A stretch of DNA of 8,303 bases, taken from assembly GCA_005773095.1 (NCBI GenBank), contig SXHT01000282.1, positions 1-8,303 of the forward strand. Reading direction: 5' to 3'. Both the position numbers and the translations under genes were made by a program. Shown in pieces: positions 1 through 5,644 of the stretch (position 1 is its first letter; each line of letters starts with the position of its first letter). Under the pieces are notes generated by a model. That model was not told the origin of the DNA and made no database searches. It was given only the letters and a program-made list of their open reading frames with translations. The stretch is from Planctomycetaceae bacterium (GTDB lineage Bacteria; Planctomycetota; Planctomycetia; Pirellulales; PALSA-1355).

Positions 1-2678
1 CCGCCCTGGCGGGCGACAACGCCAACACGATCGAGCAATGTTTTTTCGACGGTTGCCGACCGAACACTGCCGCTAGCCTGAGGCTCCGACATCGTCACTT
101 CAAGAAACAAACCTGTCAGAATCTGGCTGCCGAAGGGGAAGTTCGTCAATACTTCCTGATAGTCAGTGCCGACGATGAACTCGTTCTGATTGGCGTCAGG
201 AAACGCGTCGTTGCCCAGCGATAGGTAAGGCGAATAAGTATTGGTGACAGCACTGAACAGGGCGCCGAACCCCGACTGGTTGACAAATTGCCCGAACGTC
301 AGCGGGCGGCCGACGAGTTCGACATCATTGATGGTGATATCGAGCACCGTCGTCTCCGACGCGCCGGAAATGCCAAACAAGCTCGTCGCGGAGTTTGTGA
401 TTTCCGCAATCAAAGCGAATTGCGTCTTGGCCCTCACCGCATCGGCCACTTCGGCAAATGTTGACGTGACCAACGCAAAACTTTGGCCGACGGAAGCGCC
501 TTCGATCAAGGGATCCGCGTCTTGCATCCCGCCGCCCGCGTCGAACTGGAGCCAGTAGTGGTCGCGTGTCTCAGCCAGCAGTTGCAAATCATTCAGCGGA
601 TCCGCAGTCTCAGTTCCAGGGTCGAGGTGCCCAATGACTTCGAAGTCTTCGGGGAACATGGAAAGGATAAGCTCATGCGCCAAGCCGTCCGGCAATGTGC
701 CCTGCGCGTATTGTGCGGGAATACCAGATGCTCGAAGCAACGCAATTCCCAAGCTTGCTACGTCCAACGAATTGCCGGCGCTCGACCACAGCGTGCCCCG
801 AGCCCCACGAAGTGAACCATAGTAGGACTGGTATGCAACGTCGTCAGCGAGAAACTGGAAGAAGGCATTGGGATCGTAGTCAAGCTCGGCCGCCTTTTGC
901 TGAATGAACGGATCGGTGGAGTCTGCGTCGGGCGTCGCTGCAATCAGGTTTGCGTCAACTAGGTCGGAGCGCAGAGTCGCTGCCGGAGCGCCGTCAGAAA
1001 CGAGAATCGTATTAACGGTCCCGATCGCTGCCGCGCCATTGTCCAATTGCAATGGAATCGTCCCGTCGAAAGAAACGGTGACATCGATGCTCACCCGACC
1101 GTGGGGCGCAATGGTTCCCACATTCCATGCCAGCTCTTGTCCATTCTGATTGGGCGGTAGTGATGCCGATTTCAGATTGACATTGGGTTCCAGCGTGGTG
1201 GTCAGGAGCGCACCCTGAACCGGATCGGCCTGCAGGTTGTAAACGGTGTACGTAATGATCAATTCGTTGCCAATCACATCGGCAGTCGTCCATGACGACA
1301 GCGTTCGACCCACGGCGATAGATGCGGTCGGGTCAGCAATTTGAGCCACTCGTGAAACCTGCATCGTATCGGCCGCCGCGAAAAGATTGTTCTGGCGCGC
1401 GACGTCAGGAACCTGCCCCCGGCGATCCGTGAAAGCCAGCACGTGATACTCGCCTGTGGCGAGAATGGGTGTCTCAACGGTGAGTGTTCGTGCGTAGCTT
1501 GCACCTCCTCCTAATCCACCCGTGCGAACCATGCGGCCGATTTCGACATCGAAAGGATCGAAGACTTCGTCCTCGGACCAGTACAACACATCAACCCACT
1601 CATCGACCGCGGTTGCATTGACGGAATTGTTGGTCACGGTATAGGTGATTGAAACTTCCTCGCCAATGAATGCGCCTGGGGGGAAGCTGTCGATCGTGAT
1701 TGCCAAATCGGACGGATCGCCGGCCGCCGGCAAAAACACAATGGAGCCGCCGGCGCCTTCGACGAACGGGTCTATAAATTCGCCTGTCTCTCCCTCGAAA
1801 CGCAGAATTCGCTCGGCCGTCGGCGCGTAAGCGTTGCCGTCCGGGCCCCAAACAAGATCGAACGCGAACGACACCGCCACGGACGGATCGCTGGTAAACA
1901 CTCCCTGAAACTCGCCCGTCGTGCCATTGAAGCTGCGGGATTGGTCAAGCTTATTGTCGGGGACATAAATGTGCCCGTCGGGACCGAAGGCGAATGCGAT
2001 CGAGTCTTCCAAAGAACCTGGTTTGACGAACACGTCGATGAACGCCGCCGTGTCAGCATCGAATCGCAGGATGCGATCATAGTCGGTGTCGATGAATAGA
2101 TCGGAATCGAGCACGTACAGGTTGCCGTCGGGGCCGAATTCGACGCCGCTGGCTCTTATGATTCCATTGCCCGTAGCGGCGATGCCCACGAAGGCACCCG
2201 TCGCGCCGTTGTAGCGCAGCACGTTTGCGCCGCCCGTCGCCACGTACAGGTCGCCGTTGGGGCCGAAGGCCATGCCGAAGCCGCCGGCGAAACCGCCGAC
2301 GCCCGTGTTGATGAACGTGCCCACGAATGCACCGGTATTGCCGTTGTACTCCAGAATCTTCTGCGCGCCGGCTTGCGTGCTGAAGACGTACAGATTGCCG
2401 TCGGGGCCGAACGTGGGATTGTGCGGATTCACAAGACCGCCGGAACCACTCGAAACGAACGCGCCGAGCGGCGCGCCGGTTTCACCGTCAAATCGCAAGA
2501 TGCTGTCCGTGGCCAGATCGGCCAGCAGCATGTCGCGCAGGTCGGCGGCCAGCATCAAGCGGTCTTCCACCGTCTCTTGCCGCAGAATCTTAAATCGCCG
2601 CTCCTTGCGGGAAGATGCGCGTTGCCGTCCCCGCCCCCTGCCTGGTCGCCGCGATGTATTGACCCCAATGCTTGTCAC
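1..2678 (-). CDS. Large LEPR-XLL-type surface protein with beta-propeller repeats, CARDB/DUF11-like domains and a transglutaminase-like domain (3' end outside window)
   Basis: An uninterrupted minus-strand frame gives 892 codons and leaves the window without a stop. I chose the GTG at 2676-2678 because GGGGAG lies 7 bases upstream and because it keeps the Arg-rich N-terminus and ETVEDRLMLAAD (about residues 35-46), which resembles the LEPR-XLL motif of planctomycete surface proteins. Five repeats built on FGPDGNLYV follow, at residues 90, 138, 181, 231 and 277 (43-50 residue spacing), like NHL/SMP-30 propeller blades. A CARDB-like domain (about 322-438, DLAITIDSFPPG... to AAADTMQV) and a DUF11-like beta domain (about 440-560) come next. 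A transglutaminase-like domain (about 600-730) has SSAGNSLDVASLGIALLRASGIPAQYAQG-type sequence, with His707 in DHYW and Asp722 in QDADP, but Ser637 at the expected nucleophilic Cys. Export to the cell surface is inferred from the N-terminal motif; the substrate is unknown. The rest, about 730-892, was not recognised. Confidence 0.88.
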   Translation of the reverse strand, partial: MTSIGVNTSRRPGRGRGRQRASSRKERRFKILRQETVEDRLMLAADLRDMLLADLATDSILRFDGETGAPLGAFVSSGSGGLVNPHNPTFGPDGNLYVFSTQAGAQKILEYNGNTGAFVGTFINTGVGGFAGGFGMAFGPNGDLYVATGGANVLRYNGATGAFVGIAATGNGIIRASGVEFGPDGNLYVLDSDLFIDTDYDRILRFDADTAAFIDVFVKPGSLEDSIAFAFGPDGHIYVPDNKLDQSRSFNGTTGEFQGVFTSDPSVAVSFAFDLVWGPDGNAYAPTAERILRFEGETGEFIDPFVEGAGGSIVFLPAAGDPSDLAITIDSFPPGAFIGEEVSITYTVTNNSVNATAVDEWVDVLYWSEDEVFDPFDVEIGRMVRTGGLGGGASYARTLTVETPILATGEYHVLAFTDRRGQVPDVARQNNLFAAADTMQVSRVAQIADPTASIAVGRTLSSWTTADVIGNELIITYTVYNLQADPVQGALLTTTLEPNVNLKSASLPPNQNGQELAWNVGTIAPHGRVSIDVTVSFDGTIPLQLDNGAAAIGTVNTILVSDGAPAATLRSDLVDANLIAATPDADSTDPFIQQKAAELDYDPNAFFQFLADDVAYQSYYGSLRGARGTLWSSAGNSLDVASLGIALLRASGIPAQYAQGTLPDGLAHELILSMFPEDFEVIGHLDPGTETADPLNDLQLLAETRDHYWLQFDAGGGMQDADPLIEGASVGQSFALVTSTFAEVADAVRAKTQFALIAEITNSATSLFGISGASETTVLDITINDVELVGRPLTFGQFVNQSGFGALFSAVTNTYSPYLSLGNDAFPDANQNEFIVGTDYQEVLTNFPFGSQILTGLFLEVTMSEPQASGSVRSATVEKTLLDRVGVVARQG
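1831..2411 (-). repeat. Five degenerate in-gene repeats encoding beta-propeller-like blades
   Basis: Within the large surface-protein gene, the coding for FGPDGNLYV recurs five times, with first bases (minus strand) at 2411, 2267, 2138, 1988 and 1850. The first three are nearly identical in DNA (gtacag-[at/gt]-[t/c]gccgt[c/t]ggggccgaa on the plus strand). Each is followed or preceded by a strand of the type ILRFDGETGAPLGAFV. Variants are FGPNGDLYV, FGPDGHIYV and WGPDGNAYA. Spacing of 43-50 residues fits NHL/SMP-30-type blades. The number of blades seen (five) is one short of the usual six-bladed NHL propeller; a sixth may be too diverged to see. Confidence 0.75.
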
Positions 2679-2684
2679 GGCAGT

Positions 2685-2690
2685 GCTCCC
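2685..2690 (-). promoter_or_regulatory. Shine-Dalgarno GGGGAG deciding the GTG start of the surface-protein gene
   Basis: The minus strand reads GGGGAG then CACTGCC then GTG at 2678. It is the only well-spaced ribosome-binding site near a possible start. The first ATG in frame, at codon 42, would cut off the LEPR-XLL-like motif. A second purine run, GGAGG near 2716, is followed only by an ATT codon 4 bases away and was not preferred. Confidence 0.6.
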
Positions 2691-2731
2691 CAGTTGCGGC
2701 TTAGAAATGGTGCCTCCGGATAACGCCTGCG

Positions 2732-2758
2732 ATTATACCCACATTAGAAGAAAAGCAA
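2732..2758 (-). promoter_or_regulatory. Sigma70-like promoter for the large surface-protein gene
   Basis: On the minus strand a perfect TATAAT occupies 2737-2732. A weak -35-like TTGCTT (2758-2753) lies 15 bases upstream, or TTTGCT with 16 bases. Transcription would start near 2725, giving a leader of about 47 bases to the GTG start at 2678. The -10 match is strong, the -35 poor. Confidence 0.5.
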
Positions 2759-2793
2759 ACGAAATTCGGGCGGATGGGGCGGCAGCAGGATTT

Positions 2794-2846
2794 GTTCCGC
2801 AGCCCTGAAAGGGCGGAACGTGGTAGCCCAGGGCGACGCCCTGGGT
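2794..2846. repeat. Pair of palindromes, probable dispersed intergenic repeat of Planctomycetes
   Basis: Two hairpins lie end to end. The first (2794-2819) pairs GTTCCG with CGGAAC and CCCT with AGGG around a GAA loop, with a 3-base bulge on the left arm. The second (2827-2845) pairs CCCAGGGC with GCCCTGGG around GAC, 8 perfect base pairs. From memory, AGCCCTGAAAGGGCG followed by AGCCCAGGGC...GCCCTGGGT is a common intergenic motif in planctomycete genomes and gives rise to spurious ORFs with SPERAE...SPGQRPG-like translations. The structure is seen directly; the wider family is recollection. Confidence 0.65.
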
Positions 2847-2982
2847 TGGCGATTTTCGCGACAATCAAAAGTCCCGAAGATGAACCACGCTGCCGTCGAA
2901 GCAACCGTGTGCACCGATCGCGAGGAGGATTTTTGGAGGCATGGCTCCGGTGTCCAAAGGACATCAACAACACGGCCCCTGA

Positions 2983-3171
2983 AGGCGTTTACCAGCAGGG
3001 GCCGGATGCACCGTTGGCGAGATCACGACGGACAAGGGATTAACGGGACTCGGCGAATGTGTGGGCTCCGCCGCCGCCCGATTATTGCAAGGTGAGTTAC
3101 GCACCAAACTGCTCGGACATGACGCCGGCGATTTCGCCGGCTTGCGGCGGCTGTTTCGCATGGACTTCAGC
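2983..3171 (+). pseudogene. Remnant of an enolase-superfamily (mandelate racemase/muconate lactonizing enzyme type) gene
   Basis: In frame from 3013 the translation reads VGEITTDKGLTGLGECVGS, then AAARLLQGELRTKLLGHDAG and DFAGLRRLFRMDF, before TGA at 3172-3174. The EITTD-G-TG-GE signature followed by an LLG-D--D spacing is typical of the N-terminal capping domain of mandelate racemase/muconate lactonizing enzyme proteins. The frame is closed just upstream by TGA at 2980-2982, there is no start codon after it, and the catalytic barrel (the Lys and metal-ligand motifs) is missing downstream. The piece is about 60 codons of a family that normally has about 370-400. It is therefore a relic, possibly left by an insertion or deletion that brought in the neighbouring element. 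Confidence 0.55.
3124..3141. repeat. Perfect 8-bp inverted repeat
   Basis: GCCGGCGA (3124-3131), two T bases, then TCGCCGGC (3134-3141). It lies inside the enolase-superfamily relic, where it encodes AGDFAG, so it may simply reflect codon choice. No T-run follows it, so it is not a convincing terminator. Confidence 0.4.
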
Positions 3172-3174
3172 TGA

Positions 3175-3327
3175 CATCGCTTCCCGAGCTGGGCAACGTG
3201 CAGGACGCCCACGCCCGGGTTGCAAAAAGGGAGCTGACCCGCGTGATGGCCACTTGCATGATCGTCTCGCTGCACAAGGAGCAATGTCAGGTGCCGGGTA
3301 CGCGGGCCGTTTTGCTTGGGTGGGTGG
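3175..3327. other. Non-coding stretch between the gene relic and the DUF1580 gene
   Basis: I see no gene with a start, ribosome-binding site and family resemblance on either strand. Several short open frames cross it, but none has recognisable motifs. It may hold further decayed coding DNA or the left boundary of the integrated element; no copy of the tRNA 3' end was seen in it. Confidence 0.4.
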
Positions 3328-3612
3328 TTAAATTCCGGCTTTCGTTAACTCGGCTTCAGCGCGACGGATCGCCGCCTCACGCTTTGCTGGCGATCGCAAC
3401 GGCACTTGCCGAGAGTGCGAGGCGGAACAGCCGTCGATGAACCGACCGATCGCCTCGATGCTAGTGAAAACTCGATTCCCCACGGTGGCCGTTTCAAGTT
3501 GGCAGCCCCGTACGCCCTTGAGTTTCCAGCGCCAGCGGGTGACGGAACTTGGATTGCCCGGAATCTTCGCCGCATTCAGCGGCACAAGCGTTTCGTGCTG
3601 AATGTCGATCAT
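3328..3612 (-). CDS. DUF1580 family protein
   Basis: This small protein of 94 residues starts MIDIQHETLVPLNAAKIPG and continues with a tryptophan/arginine-rich VTRWRWKLKGVRGCQLET segment and VGNRVFTSIEAIGRFIDGCS. That pattern (MIDI--ETL--L--A, W---G-RG--LE----G---TS-EA--RF) is what I know as DUF1580, found in Planctomycetes beside tyrosine integrases. The order suggests a small winged-helix/excisionase-like DNA-binding protein, but this is inference. I chose the ATG at 3610-3612 over one 36 bases upstream because GGGAG lies 6 bases before it and because family members begin MIDI. The stop TAA is at 3328-3330. The tail (SPAKREAAIRRAEAELTKAG) is charged and probably helical. It lies downstream of the integrase and helix-turn-helix gene on the same strand. 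Confidence 0.78.
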   Translation of the reverse strand: MIDIQHETLVPLNAAKIPGNPSSVTRWRWKLKGVRGCQLETATVGNRVFTSIEAIGRFIDGCSASHSRQVPLRSPAKREAAIRRAEAELTKAGI

Positions 3613-3694
3613 TTTTCGCTCCCGTCGGTGAATGAAGTGGATCTTCATTCACTATTGCGGAGCGTGCAAAATTGAAAAGACACAAGCAGCGTGC

Positions 3695-3734
3695 TTGCGG
3701 AGATTTGCGGAGATATGCGGACTTGTGCGGAGAT
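3695..3734. repeat. Four-copy 10-bp tandem repeat (iteron-like array)
   Basis: Four direct copies with exactly 10-base period: TTGCGGAGAT, TTGCGGAGAT, ATGCGGACTT, GTGCGGAGAT. A fifth partial match, TTGCGGAG, lies upstream at 3655-3662. The array sits in the gap between the helix-turn-helix gene (stop at 3739) and the DUF1580 start (3612). A 10-base period places copies on the same face of the helix, as expected for cooperative protein binding. It could bind the neighbouring helix-turn-helix or DUF1580 protein, or act in excision or replication of the element. Confidence 0.8.
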
Positions 3735-3738
3735 AAAG

Positions 3739-4311
3739 TTATCCGCCCGGCAGGTCTTCAACCGCAATTCGATATGACTTCGTGCTGTCTTTCATCACAC
3801 GAATCTTGCCGTCCTTGATTCTTCGCTGCAATGTATCGAGCGAGATTCCAAACTTCTTAGCCCAGCGGCTCGGGGTGTCAGCCGCAGAGTATTTAATCTC
3901 CTGTTGTCCGCGTGCGAGCAACAGACTTATCGCCATTGCCACGATCCGATACGGATGGTCTGCCGGTGAGGCTATGGTCACGCCGTCAGGCTTCCACGGA
4001 GTCGGTTTTGTCTCCGAATCATTCACGAGAATACGCATCGCCCAGCCCAACACGCCCTCTTTGCCTTGCAGTTCATCAGCCTGTTCGAGCAACGGCGTGA
4101 TCTGTTTGCAGATACCGAAAAACTCCCGCATGGAGTTTTGCTGCAATGCCGCCCGCTGGTTTAGCTCGTGATCGCCAGGCGAAGTGATAATCCCAAGCGT
4201 GATTGAGCCGCCGTTGATCTGCTGAACGGGGAACGGCGGTTGCACAAGTGAACGCGAGTCGAGACGGTCGCGGAGTGCCTTAAGTAGCGGGCGTGAATCG
4301 ACTGACACCAT
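3739..4311 (-). CDS. Protein with C-terminal helix-turn-helix (excisionase/AlpA-like), element-associated
   Basis: The frame encodes 190 residues from the ATG at 4309-4311, preceded by AAGGTGGTGCAATC, a fair ribosome-binding site; an in-frame ATG 60 bases upstream would add 20 residues without family support. The N-terminal two thirds (MVSVDSRPLLKALRDRLDSR... to about residue 140) I do not recognise; it has an amphipathic helical look around SMREFFGICKQITPLLEQAD and HPYRIVAMAISLLLARGQ. The last 50 residues read PSRWAKKFGISLDTLQRRIK followed by DGKIRVMKDSTKSYRIAVEDL, a helix-turn-helix with a wing-like strand pair, as in MerR/AlpA/excisionase-type DNA-binding proteins. It is much longer than a usual excisionase (60-90 residues). 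Position between integrase and DUF1580 on the same strand suggests a control protein of the element, binding perhaps the tandem array just past its stop. Confidence 0.65.
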   Translation of the reverse strand: MVSVDSRPLLKALRDRLDSRSLVQPPFPVQQINGGSITLGIITSPGDHELNQRAALQQNSMREFFGICKQITPLLEQADELQGKEGVLGWAMRILVNDSETKPTPWKPDGVTIASPADHPYRIVAMAISLLLARGQQEIKYSAADTPSRWAKKFGISLDTLQRRIKDGKIRVMKDSTKSYRIAVEDLPGG

Positions 4312-4387
4312 GATTGCACCACCTTCTATTGAGCCAGGCCGGCCAGCGGTCGCGTGCGGTGGTGCCGACACGTCAACCGCCGGCCTC

Positions 4388-4404
4388 GACGGGAGCTACC
4401 CGTC
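4388..4404. repeat. 6-bp inverted repeat between integrase and helix-turn-helix gene
   Basis: GACGGG (4388-4393), AGCTA, CCCGTC (4399-4404). It lies about 27 bases past the integrase stop and 77 bases before the next start. It could be a weak transcription terminator stem or operator; there is no T-run. Confidence 0.35.
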
Positions 4405-4430
4405 AAGCCCAGCAACGTGATTCTAACCGA

Positions 4431-5294
4431 TCATCCAATCCTCGCCATAACGTCGATCGCGACTTGGCGATCAACTTCCGCATACTGCTCCGCCATTTTC
4501 ACGGACTGGTGACCCAAGATGATTCTGGCCACTTCGATACCATGCTCCCGCCTGAGATTCGTTGCCGCGTTGTGGCGGAGTTGATGGGGGTGCCCCAGTG
4601 TGGAATCAAAGCTACTTGCTTGGGGTCGATGCCTTGCTCGGCGGCCTCTTGCAGCCTGACCTTGTTTACAGCCCCGATGCCGCGGCTGATGGCTCGGCAA
4701 TAACTGGTGGCGTCGTACTTCGCTCCTGCCGTGCGTCTTGGCTTTGCCTTGCGATTGCTGCCAGGTCGATTGCCGCACGATAGCGGAGTCTTGCGTGCCT
4801 GGTGCCTGGCGTCGAACACCTTTGCCCGTAATGCGATCCAATTCGATCATCGCCGCCACGGTGGGCGAGACGTAAGGCAGCACCGCGTCGATGAACGCCT
4901 CGGGGACCGGCTTAACCGGCTCGGCTTCCCGGGCCTCGCTTCGTCCTGCCCGTAGTGCGTCCACGAGCAGCACGCCATCCACAGTCGAATGAGGCACAAG
5001 CTCATTCGTGACCGCCCACTTGAAAACGTGCTTAAGACGATGAACGCTGCGATTGATATACTGGCGAGACCACCCCAATCCGATCATTTTTTCGCGGACT
5101 GCCTTCAAATCGCTTGATGGTTTCGGCAGCGTACCGTTGCTGGCCGTCCATTCGGCAATCAACCGGTTGTACTCCTGCCGGCTCTCTGCGGAGTTGTACC
5201 TGCCCAGGTAGATGTCGCGTCCACCGATGGTGACGACGGCTTTTCCAGTGGGCTTGTGCCGCCGATAGGACGGGATTCTTAGTGCGTTTGACAT
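4431..5294 (-). pseudogene. Tyrosine recombinase/integrase, damaged by internal deletion and frameshifts
   Basis: The start MSNALRIPSYRRHKPTGKAV (ATG 5292-5294, GGGAG about 10 bases upstream) matches planctomycete integrases. Residues 1-50 are an arm-type DNA-binding segment; about 65-155 are the core-binding domain. At ITG (residues 155-157) the expected MRPGE box with the first catalytic Arg is absent: after ATTACGGGCA the sequence jumps to a point matching RKTPLSCGNRPGSNRKAKP in another frame, so roughly 90 family codons are missing. That second frame runs to DPKQVALIPHW, where two extra G bases (minus strand, 4594-4593) return reading to the original frame at HPHQLRHNAATNL. The rest is conserved: His237, Arg240, His262 and Tyr271. 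The frame stays open (287 codons) but residues about 158-234 are out of phase. With no Arg I and a scrambled Lys region it should not recombine DNA. Comparison with an intact relative would settle the exact lesions. Confidence 0.82.
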
Positions 5295-5317
5295 AGTGCG
5301 GGTCTCCCAAATGGTCC

Positions 5318-5340
5318 GAATCCGGTAATTTACCGGATTC
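5318..5340. repeat. Perfect 11-bp inverted repeat upstream of the integrase
   Basis: GAATCCGGTAA (5318-5328), one central T, TTACCGGATTC (5330-5340). It lies 23 bases before the integrase start codon and between it and the tRNA gene. There is no T-run, so an operator for the integrase or a recombinase or excisionase binding site is more likely than a terminator. Confidence 0.85.
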
Positions 5341-5360
5341 TCGGAGGCAAACGGGCCGCA

Positions 5361-5377
5361 CTTCTGAACGTCAGAAG
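5361..5377. repeat. Perfect 7-bp inverted repeat beside the tRNA-Ala gene
   Basis: CTTCTGA (5361-5367), ACG, TCAGAAG (5371-5377). It lies 38 bases past the 3' end of the tRNA gene and 20 bases from the larger inverted repeat. It may be a tRNA transcript terminator stem (no T-run seen) or a second protein-binding site in the attachment region. Confidence 0.65.
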
Positions 5378-5415
5378 GTATCGTAACCTGCAATTCGGCT
5401 TGGACTTATGACGAA

Positions 5416-5488
5416 TGGAGGATAGGGGGGTCGAACCCCTGACCTCTAGCATGCCATGCTAGCGCTCTCCCAATTGAGCTAATCCCCC
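5416..5488 (-). tRNA. tRNA-Ala (anticodon GGC)
   Basis: The minus strand folds into a full cloverleaf of 73 bases: acceptor GGGGGAT paired with ATCCTCC, D-stem GCTC/GAGC, anticodon stem CTAGC/GCTAG with loop ATGGCAT (anticodon GGC, reading GCC), and T-arm AGGGG TTCGACC CCCCT. The acceptor has G3 opposite T70, the G3:U70 pair that alanyl-tRNA synthetase recognises. The discriminator base is A; CCA is not encoded and must be added after transcription. Its 3' end faces the integrase gene, the usual arrangement for a tRNA used as an integration site. Confidence 0.97.
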
Positions 5489-5497
5489 GCTGCGTTT

Positions 5498-5510
5498 CGT
5501 CGCGGCGACG
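5498..5510. repeat. Short palindrome upstream of the tRNA gene
   Basis: CGTCGC, G, GCGACG lies 10-22 bases before the tRNA 5' end. It falls where a tRNA promoter or its processing leader would be. No clear -10/-35 pair was seen. The rest of the 156-base gap to the beta-helix gene shows nothing further. Confidence 0.3.
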
Positions 5511-5644
5511 GGGCGTTGCAACAACCACCCCCCGTTTCAGCACAATCCCCGCCGCGAACCGAATTCGCAAGATACCATTCGCTATCCGACGTGTCAAGGA
5601 TGCGGGTCTCGCACAGCGCGCCGATACGTAATTGTCGCGCGACC

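Noticed and set aside
2257..2808. 183-codon plus-strand open frame
   Set aside because: It is antisense to the propeller repeats of the surface protein; its Pro/Ala-rich translation reflects the repeated complement of FGPDGNLYV.
2701..2973. 90-codon minus-strand open frame containing NPGRRPGLPRSALSGLRNK
   Set aside because: This is translation of the palindromic repeat; there is no convincing start signal or family.
2774..3095. Plus-strand open frames of about 90 codons (SPERAERGSPGRRPG...)
   Set aside because: They derive from the same dispersed repeat and then run into the enolase-superfamily relic in the wrong frame.
3695..3734. CRISPR array
   Set aside because: The units are 10 bases with no spacers; CRISPR repeats are longer and separated by unique spacers.
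4499..4819. 106-codon minus-strand open frame with RKTPLSCGNRPG as a separate gene
   Set aside because: It is the displaced middle of the integrase; it begins at the deletion junction and loses homology at the GG insertion, so it is part of the broken gene.
5318..5377. Rho-independent terminator of the tRNA
   Set aside because: Neither stem is followed by a T-run on the minus strand, and the larger one lies close to the integrase start, which suits an operator or binding site better.
5406..5597. Minus-strand open frame across the tRNA (translation contains SSIGRALAWHARGQGF)
   Set aside because: It is the translation of the tRNA-Ala gene itself, a common false gene call.
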